From NCBI GenBank assembly GCA_947034895.1, contig OX344761.1, forward strand, positions 72,415,839 to 72,479,838: a DNA stretch of 64,000 bases, written 5' to 3'. The notes under the pieces are model-generated. The model was not told the origin of the DNA, made no database searches, and saw only the letters and a program-made list of their open reading frames with translations. The position numbers and the translations under genes are program-made. The stretch is from Rhytidiadelphus loreus (lineage: Eukaryota; Streptophyta; Bryopsida; Hypnales; Hylocomiaceae). Below are positions 12,763 through 23,903 of the stretch, in pieces. The stretch's first letter is position 1. Every line of letters starts with the position of its first letter.

Positions 12763-13186
12763 TCTAAACTATTCTGCAAGACACCTTCAGCCGAATCCGG
12801 ATAACAACCAATCCGGATTCCTACCTTGCACACTCTCCCGGATACACCCACACACAAGTAATCAAGACGCGATACGCAAGATAATGATTCCCAAGGTGTT
12901 TATTCTTGAGTGTTCAGATTGAATGACACAAAACGGAATGACAGGCCACAAGCCGGCCCGCCCTTAAAAACCAAAACAACACGACCAAAACGGTCCAAAG
13001 AAAAAGCGGCCAACGGCCAGCTGAAAATCCAGACAACGGCCAAGTGACCATTCCGGGAAAAATGGAAAGCCGTTAAATTCCTAGAAATCCGGAACTACTT
13101 AGCATTCCAGATCAGCGGGTTCCACATCCGGAAAACCCGCGATGAAGACAAAATACTAAAACTAACAATCCAACTACGCAACCTAG

Positions 13187-15106
13187 TCATTTACCCTTCC
13201 GCGCCTTCTTCGCTGACGTTCCGCCCTTCGAAATCCGGGTCGGCGCCTTCGGCCGGATCTACTTCGTTGGGGTGGACTTGGTTGCGGATTGGGTCCTTGG
13301 CGGACCCGGATCCGTCTCCGCATACTCCGACTCGGATGACGAGTTCGTCACTGCCTCCTCTTCCTCCGACTCGAGAACCTCCACCGGATCGTTGCTGTTC
13401 TTCCACCTGGTAGCCTTCTTCTTCTCCAGGTCAATGAACTCAATCGGGGTCGACGGTGGCGGCCGCGGAGGAGTCTCCTGCTGCATGTGGGTGAACTCCT
13501 CCGGATGGGTCCGGGCCGGATTCTGAATCCCAACCGGATCCTCCGTCATCGCCGTCACGTCAGCAGTGGGATCCTGAATAGGTGGGAAGAGGTTTACCGA
13601 GGTAGTCCGGGGCGTCAAAACCGGATCCGGAATCCTCCTCCCATCCGTAACCTCCTTCTGCACCGAGGATCTTCCGGGTTGCTGGGCCGACGATCGTTCT
13701 CCTAAGTTCAATTGTGTTGTCTCCGGGAACTCACCTCCGGGTATTTCCGGAAACTCCTCCAATCCGCTGAGTGGATCGAAGTGGCCCACCAAGTGCCGCA
13801 TTTCCTTCAATGCGACCTCAATCCGCGCCTCGAACTCTACCAATATCTTCACAACCTTGGTTCCGGAAATGTGGCCTTCCCGGGTCATCTGGTTGTTCCA
13901 GAGCGCGGATCTGGTGATGATATCCGCTGGCGGGTCGATCAGGTCTCTCAACTTTCGGACCAGCTCCGTCGCATCTGTCGCTCGTTTGTTGGCGGTGTGC
14001 ATCTCCCTTTCCGCCCACGTTGCATAGTTTTGAAGATGGTCGCGTTCCGCCTCTATTGCTCGGATCCGTCCCTCCAACAGGCAGATCATCTCCGGATCCG
14101 GTCTGCTCTTGATTGCCTCCACGATCTTCGTTTCGTCCGCTACCTTCAATATCGTGCAGACTCTCCGGATCAGGGTGGCCATCCGGTCGTTGGCAGTCTT
14201 CTGACTCCGCAGCCAGGAGATTGTCGACTCAAAGATATCCAGATCCGGATCAATGTTCCGGGATGGAACAGGATCCGGAAGCTGGTTCTTCCCTCTTGAA
14301 TCCGGGTTCGTGCTCTTCCGGCGTGAGTCGTGCCTCTCCGGTGAGTCATGCTCCAGTTCCGGCTTCACGTCCTCTTCCGGCTCTTCATCCGTCGGATCCG
14401 AATCCGGAGGCAGACCGTATCGGAGTAGGCTATCTCCCTGCCGGTAGATGATATCTTCCGGACTACTGAGTACCTCCTGCTTGTGATACAAGTGGAGGAG
14501 GTACGGACTAATGGGACTAGATTTCTTTCCCACCAGGTTTCCGGAAAGCTTATCTACGATCGACTGGATGATGAGCCCCTAGCTAACTGGTCTAGGGGCC
14601 GGTTTCCCCCTTTCCCCTAAGGCTCCAAATACCGTGTTTGTCAGCGTTACTGTAATCCGGCTGGGCTTTTCCGGATACAGGATGGGGCTCAGAAACTCTA
14701 AGAGTCTCTGGTCCCTAGGGTTCCGGCAGTTGGATGCAGTGTATCCCTCCTTCGGATCCGCCGGGTTCCGGAATCTATCTGCAGCGAACTTCTCTGTCCG
14801 GCCAGCCCATCCGGATCCTCTAGTGGACGCGAAATAGACTCCGGCCCATATCTCTGCTGTCCAGGACTTTGGACGACCCCTAACGGTTAGGTGGTACTGA
14901 TTCGGAGTGCCATAGACTAGCTCGTCTATCATTTCCTCGCTCCGGATGCTCCAGGGTCTTTTCAAAAACCCTAGACACCCCATATCCGTCAAATCGTCCT
15001 CCAGCATCCGGTGGTGTTCCGGATTCTCAGGGATTTCCGGATTGATCATCCAGGCCGTGATCCCTGACTTTTGTAGCACACTGGGCCCTGCCATAACTAC
15101 AGACAT
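13187..15106 (-). pseudogene. Gag-like/unknown protein frame interrupted by in-frame TAG
   Basis: From ATG at 15106 the minus-strand frame runs 175 codons to a TAG at 14579-14581, continues in the same frame without indel for 439 codons to a second TAG (13259-13261), then for 23 Lys/Arg-rich codons to a TGA at 13187-13189. The N-terminal part has a compact, Trp-rich domain (GITAWMINPEIPENPEHH; GRPKSWTAEIWAGVYFAST) of unknown family. The middle is Pro/Glu/Asp-rich, then a probable coiled coil (EGRIRAIEAERDHLQ to TELVRKLRDL), then an acidic Ser/Glu stretch (LESEEEEAVTNSSSESE). The first TAG is followed by G (PVS-TAG-G-LII), so readthrough cannot be excluded, although a CAG to TAG nonsense change is simpler. 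The architecture would suit a gag; no zinc knuckle is seen. Confidence 0.55.
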
Positions 15107-15559
15107 ACTCTATCCTCACTTCCGACTCACTTCCGCTAATGTTTCCGCTAAGTTTCCGTCACCTAATCCGCTAAGTTTCCGTCGCCTGATCCGCTAAGTT
15201 TCTGCTAATCTTCCGTTCTACTTTCCGGTGCGATCGGCACCGGCCTCCCCTTCTCTCTTTAACGTGTTCCTATCTCACCACACTTTCACTCACTAAGCGC
15301 CATCGCGATAATCACGCGGAGAAAGAGGGAGAATAAAGAAAACAGCGGGGGTTAAGTAGCTTTTCGGCCTGGCGTTCCCGCGAGTTCCCTAGCCAGACTA
15401 GGCCCTAGGGTCTACTCGGCCGGAACTTTCCGGTTTCCGGATTAGGGTTAGGGTTTCCGGATAGGGTTTCCGGATCTGACTGTAACCCTAATTACAGTTT
15501 AAGGTTTTCCGTAAAGCCTCTAATTCCTATTTCTGGTTTTAGGCTTCCTATTCCCTACT

Positions 15560-18500
15560 TATTACGGAAATTTTGAAAATTTCTACTCTATATAATTACT
15601 ATTGTCTATTATTTCTGTTAATGTAGATAATGCGTACTCCCACACACATCAAGCTCTAATTTAGTATTTTCTAACAATTCTTGATGTGTTCTCTTAAGCT
15701 ACTAAATGGTGTAGAATATTACACACCATTTTGTTCAAGGGAGGGTAATCCTTCTCACTACTATCAATTGTTATTTTTCTTTGTTAAGGTGCCATCAATT
15801 AGGAAAAATTAGATTTGATAGGATTTTCATTCCAAAAAATATCTCAAAATAGTCAAAAGAAATAGGACATTAGAAAGAAAGGAGTGGAAGAAGAAAGAAT
15901 TGCAGAACAAAGAGATGGGAGTCTCCTTTATCCCAATTGTAGTTGAATGTGATTGTTTTCCCCAATCTAAGTTATTTTGTAAAAAAACATTAATTTATAA
16001 TGAATAAAAAAATGACTTAGAATTTAGGATTTAGATTTAGACCATTAGGGAGCTTAAGAAATACAAAATTTAATTTAAAATTGATTAGGTAGTTTTAGTA
16101 GCTTTCCAAAAAGATATTAAATGTAGAAAGTAGATTAAAACTTCAAAAGTTACGATTGGGTGAAAGTTAGTAATAAAAGTGGATGAAAAATTAGAAATTC
16201 ATCTAAAGGAATCAAGAAAGAAATATTAGGATCTAGATTATAACCAAAAGTCAAAACCAAAGATAAAAATTAATTTTGAAATTCAAGTTAGACCTTGAAT
16301 GATCGGTAGGTTATTGTAACAAAAACGTAGGCTATGAACAATGCTACATGATAGCTGATCACAAGGAAAGACACAGTTCACGAGGTTTGAATAGTAGCGG
16401 ACGGCAACAACAATTAGGCAGCCCGACCAACGCATGAGAAGGAATAGTACAAACGGTTGTGTCTTAGCCTGCCAATGCCTTAGTCACATATTTTCGAATA
16501 GTGAATCTACCATCAGGGCTAGTAACAACCATTTCACCACCTACAGTGATTGCTCTTCATCTAGAGTGATTGGTTGCGAGTAATGTAGTCAGTCTTACTT
16601 ATGTGATAACTACTCGATGTGACCTAAAATCTTCTTTTCAAAATGTGCACATGCTTTGCAAGACATACTAGTAAGATATTTGAATGGAGTGAACATGTTT
16701 GCTTTATTTCAAAGTTCCATGTCACATGAGAAGCTCTAAGTTTATATAAAGTCGATGAATTCACTTTCCTCTTGCAAGTAATTTTGTGTCTACTAAATAT
16801 GTACGAGAGATTTGTAAACTGTAAATGGAACACATGTATGTAGTTCTCTCACTTGCACGCATTCAAGTTACTTTTCTTCCTTACCTGCACATAGGATACA
16901 ATACAAGTGACTAAATCAAAAAAGTCGTCTCCATGTACTTGCAACATATATGTTCGATATGCATGCCTAAAGAGTAGCACTGTCAACAAAAACCATTCAA
17001 GGAAGGAATATAAAGAATAGGAAGAGGTGAACATGCCTTCCACAGGAAACCCTGAATATAATTTGTGAAATGAGGCAACAAAAATTAAAGACAACCTGTT
17101 GTACTAAGTGCTACATATTGAACTAGACACATATTGAACTTGACATGTTTAGGATCACTTAAGAAGCAAGAAATTTCTACTACTTTATCTTTTGCAAAAG
17201 CTCCAGGCATACAATTGACACCAAAAATTGAGCAAGTTATGTTTACATTACACTCAATTGTACAAGGTAGTTAGTCCATGGAGCCCAATTCCAATGAACA
17301 ACAATGTTCTTAGTAATGAGCAGAATGAAAACTACATTTGGAAGGAGGTTAGGCTTTAGCATTCACCAAATGGACTTTAACATGCTCAAAAGTGTCACAG
17401 GGGGTGCAATCTCCTTAAGGCCTTTTGAAATTGTAGAAGAACAAAGAAACGAGTATGAGAAAACAGTCAATGCATAGCTTCAGAAGTGGATGCAAATTAT
17501 GAACCTTGACAATAAGTAGACCCAATTGCATCTCACGAACTAGTAGATTATGATGAATTGTTAATCATGATGATCCACCTTCATTATTTACATTGATAGA
17601 CGACAAGAAACATTTGGGCTTAGCCTAAATGTTGACTATGAAGCTTGTACAGTTCTTCGTCATGTTCAAGGTAATGATTTGCTTTGTGTACCAAAAAATG
17701 TTGTCTCAACTACAATGTTAGTCCATTGCATTGTGTTAAACAACTTCAACTTTTAAATATAATAAAGTATGGTTTCACAAAATGTGGTTCTAGTTGCCTA
17801 CACTTGTAATGTATCAAGTAAAAAAAATTCATCACAATCAAAGAATTTTAAGAATTTTTAATAAACTTTTAGTTGAAAAAGTAAGTTTTGTCCCAAGCAC
17901 CTAGAATCCTCAAAAATAAGCATTTGGAATATCAAATAATTTTATTTTAATATCATTTTTGGATGTGACTTCCATTAAGTGGTCCAATACATAAAACATT
18001 TAATTTTATCAATAAAAACTTAATAAATTGTGCACTATGATGCCTGCAAATCCCAAAATTCAGCGATTTTTCTCACCTCTAAGAAAAGATCCAAAAAAAT
18101 TCAATATTATTACAAAAACTCATTAGAAATATACATCTTGATCCTATTGAGGTGCATGATTTTTTTATTTTTATTTTAGAGTCTTTTTACTTCATCAAAA
18201 TGAACAAAATAGACAAAATTTGGAGGTTTAAAACAAAAATAACCTAATTTGTGTGTCTAGAAAGTGATACCCAAAGCAAACCATTACCCTTCAACCTAAT
18301 CTTGAAATGAGCACTTTCAAAAAAAGTAGTATCTCCATTCACCCTCTCCCTTTTCATAAAGAAAGTTTGGTTTGTTGATTTACTATTCTTCGAATGAAGA
18401 TTAGCATGGAATGACTTTACAATTGAGAAAAAATGAAATCAAATGAGAGATCAACGATTGTTTCAGATAAAAAATAAATAAAACTGGCACTCACATCATT

Positions 18501-19290
18501 CTCAAAACACTTCTTCTAAAATGATGCCGACTCTTTTGTTCCCCCTAAATAGCACCTTCTAGTCACCCTCTCTCTTCTAAAAGTTTGTCCTCCTTGTCCT
18601 CACATTCTCTCACAATGAAAACAACCCCAACAATAAAGTCCAACAGCGCCTCACCGCTACCAGAGGAATTGATCTCATGCCCTCAGCAACCTCCTTCACG
18701 GATCCGTGCATGGAAAACTAGATAGTGTAAGACTACATGAGTTGTAGTGTACCTCCTTTTGCCCCAAAAGCTTTTGCCAACACATCGGCCATTGTACTTT
18801 AGAATTTGCCATGACAATAGAAGGAAGATTGAAGTCGGAAAATGCACATGTTACAGAACTCTTGCTAAACGACAATGGCTATGGAGTAGAGATTAGGGTT
18901 AATGGCTGACTCTTTCTTCCTGCTTGAGTTAGGTTTTTCCATAGCATGTCACAAACATGTGACACTACAACTTTTATTTGTGACAAGAATCCCAATTTTT
19001 GGAGTCCTCTACTGCCACTATCTTATCTTCAATCCAGCTAATGTACATAACAAAAAAAACTAGAATTACTAACTTCATTTTCAAAAACTCCATTGACATG
19101 TCAAACAAGCACTATACATGTGAAAGAGAATGATACTATCTATGACCAATGACATGACTAGTAGCAAGGGAATTCACATATGTAAAATCCATTGCATCCT
19201 AGACAACTATAAGCTGGGTTTTTTTGCAAATTCTACTTAGTCTCTTCTTTTTTCCCATAGACCATGCTCCGTGAATTGCACAAACATTGG
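15560..19290. other. AT-rich DNA, nothing recognised
   Basis: Short open stretches (16624-16833 and 16849-17094, minus) have no recognisable motif and no supporting splice context. No element ends, RNA genes or repeats of note were seen in about 3.7 kb. Confidence 0.5.
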
Positions 19291-19293
19291 GGG

Positions 19294-19514
19294 CACTACA
19301 AGAGAAAGGGGTGTTTTAAGTAGGGTTTTAAGTATAGTCCTAGACACAAGATATTAAGTAATGACCTTTAAGTCAAATTTCAGCAATAAATGACTAAAAA
19401 GACATGTGTTTAGGTCATTTTTTGCTGAAATTTGACTTATAGGTCATTACTTAATATCTTGTGTCTAGGACTATACTTAAAACCTTACTTAAAACACCCC
19501 TTTCTCTTGTAGTG
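19294..19514. mobile_element. CACTA-type (EnSpm-like) miniature inverted-repeat element
   Basis: 221 bp, almost wholly palindromic. It begins CACTACAAGAGAAAGGGG and ends with the exact complement (CCCCTTTCTCTTGTAGTG). Arms of about 90-100 bp (for example 'taagtatagtcctagacaca' against 'tgtgtctaggactatactta') fold back on each other. It is flanked by a 3-bp direct repeat, GGG at 19291-19293 and 19515-19517, as expected for CACTA transposases. There is no coding capacity, so mobilisation would need a transposase elsewhere. The near-perfect arms suggest a fairly recent insertion, and its transcript would form a long hairpin. Confidence 0.93.
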
Positions 19515-19519
19515 GGGTG

Positions 19520-19835
19520 AATTTTGAAAAGCCTATTACTCTACCTAGCCATTTCGATGTCAATTCTTTCACCAATTTCATCTAAAATGCCAAATGGGTC
19601 ATAGGTCCATCGAGAACTTCAAGCTCAAATCACTGTGAATTATCCATAAGTTTACAATCGTTGAATCCAACAAAAAATGAAAGAGATAGTGCCACCATTT
19701 GTGGTTGCCAGTTATGGTGCTATAATATCCTTGTAGTTGGTCAACATTGTCCACTCTTCTCATATTCCTTTAGTATTGTAAGTACATGGGCCCCGTTGGC
19801 ACTGACTTTTTTTCCCTTTTGTCCTTTCTCTACAT
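19520..19835. other. Short unassigned gap
   Basis: Between the CACTA-type element and the piggyBac relic. No gene or repeat seen. Confidence 0.5.
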
Positions 19836-19839
19836 GGTT

Positions 19840-20960
19840 TCTTCCTCCCCATCACGTAGGTGCACCTCAACATGTGTGGATAAAAGTAGAACATTATGGA
19901 CCTTGTCTTTCCAAATAGTAGAGCAAATTCTACATAAAATGTTCATGTAAAAATCCGTCCACACCAACTCCTTAGTTATTTTTTTGTCCCACATCTCTTG
20001 AGGAACATACTTCCGATTAGACTTCAATGTTCATGTTGCCATAGTGCCTTGGTCCAATAATTGAAGAAATAATGGTACAAATGTGAAAAAACTATCAGTT
20101 GTTACAATATGCCCCCGCTAATGCACAATTTTTGTCAAATCTAGCACTACTTGAGTCCTTTGCATTCCAGTCTCTTTTCCCTTCTTTGTCATGAAATACA
20201 CACCCATGTATATTTGACAACAACATTTGCCAATGCCAAAACATACTATATTGCCCTATAGGACTATACTAGCCCTTATATCTTACCAATGACTTATCAA
20301 TAGTCAATCGTTGATGAGGTTTCCATAAATTTTCACATCTACTCTATATAGCTTCATGTAGCCATCGCACTTTTCCTATTTTATCTACCCCATTTGATGC
20401 CCCTTTGGCCACATGTAAACATTGTGATATACTTTTGAATCTTTCTCAAGTGAAAAGTTTTGATATTAATGGAGAGTGAAACAAAGGCTCATCCTTTGAC
20501 TAGTAACATTGCAAGTGCGACAATTTCTTCAAACCCACAAATAATAAGACCTCCAAGTATGCACGAAATTCATAGTACTGTAGAGGAGTACAATCCAAAC
20601 TACCATTGACTTGACTTATTCGTTTATTCCGCACTATTGAAGCATAACCGTTAGTGTCCTTCGCAATTTTAGTCATTGTTTTAGTAGTCCAATACTTTTC
20701 AAACACATTAAGACAATGTGACAATTTTTTGTATGGAATTGCACAGCTTGGTTGAGGGCTAGAGAAGGATAATAGAGGCTCTACGTAATTTTTAACATGA
20801 GATAACCAAGTCTCACTAGTAAACTCCGCTAGCGTAGAATCAAAGTCCACATTGTTTTCCTTTGCCGACCCTTTACCTTTTAATAGAATGGTGTTTCGTA
20901 AATTTTTTGTAAACCTACTATTTGGCATTGCTTCTTGGATTCCTTGAGAAGGACCCTTAT
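19840..20960 (-). pseudogene. piggyBac-type transposase relic (DDE_Tnp_1_7)
   Basis: The N-terminal part (20928-20500, minus) is an open frame of 142 codons ending LQYYEFRAYLEVLLFVGL-KKLSH, which matches the piggyBac signature 'E-h-R-A-h-L-h-h-L-h-h-M-G-L-x-K-L-P'. Further along the minus strand, in shifted frames, come HQRLTIDKSLVRYKG (20280-20323; first catalytic Asp region, compare 'isiDEsmvpfkGR'), MTKKGKETGMQRTQVVLDLTK (about 20135-20200), GHIVTTDSFFTF (20079-20117; second catalytic Asp, 'DNFFTS' region) and WKDKVHNVLLLSTH (about 19865-19910; the 'WkDkr-V-h-h-L-ST' block). The order is correct for the family. Stops and frame changes show it is dead. No TTAA-flanked terminal repeats were located. 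Confidence 0.85.
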
Positions 20961-23900
20961 TGAATTTGCTCAGTCCAACTTACATTGGACAAAGTAGAGG
21001 TAGATGAGTACCTAGTCGTGCTTCCCATCTTAGTTCAAAAATGGACAAAGACTTCCCTAGCAGCAACAAATGAAGACAACCTATTGTAGCCATTACATGG
21101 GTAGGGGCTTTCTCCTTCCAATCTTTCTACACTCCACCTTCTTTAGGTCGCATTTTAATTGGTATGGTTGAGCACATGCTCCCATCGTGAATGGACTCCC
21201 CTTGACCTTGCTCCATGGTGCCTTCTCCTTGCCGAGTTTCAGTTGTATATTTTGGTGAATGAAGCACGTCATTGTTGGAGCGGGGTTGATTGCTTTATAG
21301 GCTCAGTCCGTCATTGTTGGAGTTCCTTGAGAGTGTGTCGATACTAAAACCATCCATAGCAAAGAAGTCTATGTCTTTGTTGTTGCTGGGATCAAGGGAT
21401 GAGTCCTCTTTTTCAGACAATGGAGACGAAAGAAGGTTGTCCACTATACTGTGTGCACTAGAAGGCAGATCCCCTAAGCAGTTTTGATAATTCTTTGTAA
21501 TCTCTTCATTTCTTGTTCATTGGTACCGGATGTTGAGTACGAATTGCAACACTCTCAAGTATACATCAGTTTCAACGCCATTGTCGAATTACAAAGTTGT
21601 TCTATGCTCTTTAGATATTGGATCCATGAACTCTTTAATTAAGTGTGCCGATGTCCAATTGTTGATGCCAGAAGTTATTGCTTCACATTTGTTGTGGTGG
21701 AGGAGTTCCATTTGAACACTTACAACAAGCGGAAGGATAGGGATAGCTTCAATTTTCCTTTGATATTTTCTAGGGTGGCGCGTTGGTGGCGCAACATTTG
21801 GGTCTAGATTTTGTAGAGGACAAGTCCTTGTCGATGGAAAAGTTGTCCTTTACATACTTATTGCCATAGTCACAGACACAAGTAAAGTACTCAATTTCCT
21901 CTATTTTGAATCCGAATTAGTTTCAGTGGAATTTGTCTAAAATTCTTTGTCTCGTCAGTTGTTTCCTGTTGAATGTATTGCATTAAGGTTTTTGTTATAC
22001 ATCCTCACTTAGCATTAAGGAAAGGCACTTTCGGTCCCTCTTTTGACATATTGAAGTGTCTTTGTAAGATTTGTAACTCTAATGTGTTGTTCACTGCATG
22101 TCATAGAGGTTTGAGAGTCCGCAAGTTTCTTTCAGTAAGTGAACCCTCATTTCTTGCAAGAATATAGTAGACTTAGGGATCTATAAAATTAGGTTGGTTA
22201 GGACAATTTACAATTGAAGAGGCAATGAAGTCGAATATAGTTTTGATAACAAATTGTAGACTTCCTTTAGTTCAATTCAAAAATCTTGAGGCCCAACATA
22301 CAAAATTATTGACATCAGATTACCAAGCTCAAAATCATAACTGTAATTGAATAAAGTACACTAGGTCTATAGAGAATGTCTTTCTAACAGTAAGTGATTT
22401 TGACAAGAGTATAGGAAGTAGAAGATGCTAGTGTCTGTGGTGGAAGGCATTCTCATTTAGTTATGGGGCGCTATCAGTTTTCACAAATTGCAACTCATGC
22501 ATGTTCTTCTCACAAGAGGCATCACAAGGTATGTATGTATGATAAAAAGAACAATTCAAAAGTCTGAAGCTATGAATGACTAATGATGTTGTCATAGTGC
22601 ATCAAATCTCAGAAAAAGAATTGAAGTATGCACTACTTATTGAGGTGGACTTCAGGGTTGCTAGCATGCAAGCTTGAAAGCGTGAGCTTGTAAGCTTGTA
22701 AGCTTGTGAGCATGAAAAAAAAAATTGGAAAAATTAGTGAGGTGCCCATGACCATGGATGTACCTATGACCGTGCATGTAGTGAATTTGCATTTCAATGA
22801 ATGGTTAGCTCACTATTCTTTCCAATTTTAGGTGACTTATGAATTGAAGAAAAAAAACATGCTTCAACATTTGCATTTGCTTTAAGGACTCCTTGCCTAT
22901 TTAGAAATTGCCCAAGCGTCACTTGCTCATATTGTATTCTTCTCAATAAGACACTTCTAGTGGAGTATTCTTTTTAAGGGATAGTCTAATATTTCTTATA
23001 AATACATGGATTGGTTTGTATTGATTTAGTTTTCTTTTGACACCCTCTTTTATTATCTTAAACGCTCACATGATGGTGTGAATAAATTTTGTATTCCGTT
23101 CATGAAGGCTTTTTGGATGGTGTAAACATTATTTGCTTTCTCTTACTCATTTTTTGTATTGAATTTATTTAGGGGTATAAGTAAGGATTTAGCTTTTTTA
23201 CATTCGATGTTTCCGTATGGTACGGTAATTGTTTTGAAATGATCTTTTCATCTCACACCCCATCTTGCTCTAAAAGACTATTGATAAAGTAACTTCTTTC
23301 CACCCCATTTTTTTTTGCAAACACCTGTATATGGAATAGCATGAATATATATTTGTCGTTCTCACACCTTATGTTAATTTTTTTAGGACACCCTAATTAC
23401 TGAGGTAGAGGTTATAGGGTTTGTATAAGGGGATAATTTGTTATGGGTACTAATTTTTTAGAAGCATCACTTTGGTTACATAAAATTCTTTCTAATTGTC
23501 AAACACTATGTTTCAAAAAAAGATTTCATTTTGGGTTTAGGATGATCTTTTGTTTAGTCCCTTCACTTCTAAATATTCTACTTTGCAGGTTGGGACTTGA
23601 GTTCTAGCTTACACTACATTTAAGGGGGGTACACACTTCACTTAGTGAAAATATATTTTTCTACTTCAACTTATTTTTTTATGTTCAAGCATTTGAACTG
23701 GTGTACATTTATTTGATTCTTCCTTTTTGTTTTCTAGTATTAAAGCCCCCGTGGATCATATTCAAGTACTAGACAATACCTGGAATGTACGGGGGTCAAG
23801 TTAATTCAATCATACAATATGTAGCCATAAAACACACAAATCCAATCATCATGAAAATCAATACATAATGTTTTGACTCATAAGACTTGTCGATCTCATG
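20961..23900. other. Mostly featureless; a small (AAGCTTGT)n run
   Basis: Plus-strand open stretches at 21159-21715 and 21973-22167 look faintly protein-like (Ser/Leu-rich) but match nothing I know. At about 22660-22715 there is a short tandem of 'agcttgtaagcttgt' words. No RNA genes or element ends recognised. Confidence 0.45.
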
Positions 23901-23903
23901 AAT

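Larger units (their letters stand above)
11826..15560 (-). mobile_element. GC-rich island: candidate non-autonomous retroelement with gag-like frame
   Basis: A sharp compositional island, rich in CCGGA/TCCGG words, in otherwise AT-rich DNA. It contains one long minus-strand frame (15106-13187), a leader with telomere-like 'attagggttagggttt' (about 15443), and a 3' region with a 247-bp-spaced tandem duplication (12347-12762). Composition, a single long gag-like frame and the absence of pol suggest a recently inserted, gag-only (TR-GAG-like) element. I could not find LTRs, a tRNA primer site or a target-site duplication, so the boundaries are where composition changes. A captured host gene is an alternative. 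Confidence 0.45.

Noticed and set aside
15436..15475. Interstitial telomere repeat
   Set aside because: Only two or three TTAGGG-like words, mixed with the CCGGA-rich leader of the island; too short to call.
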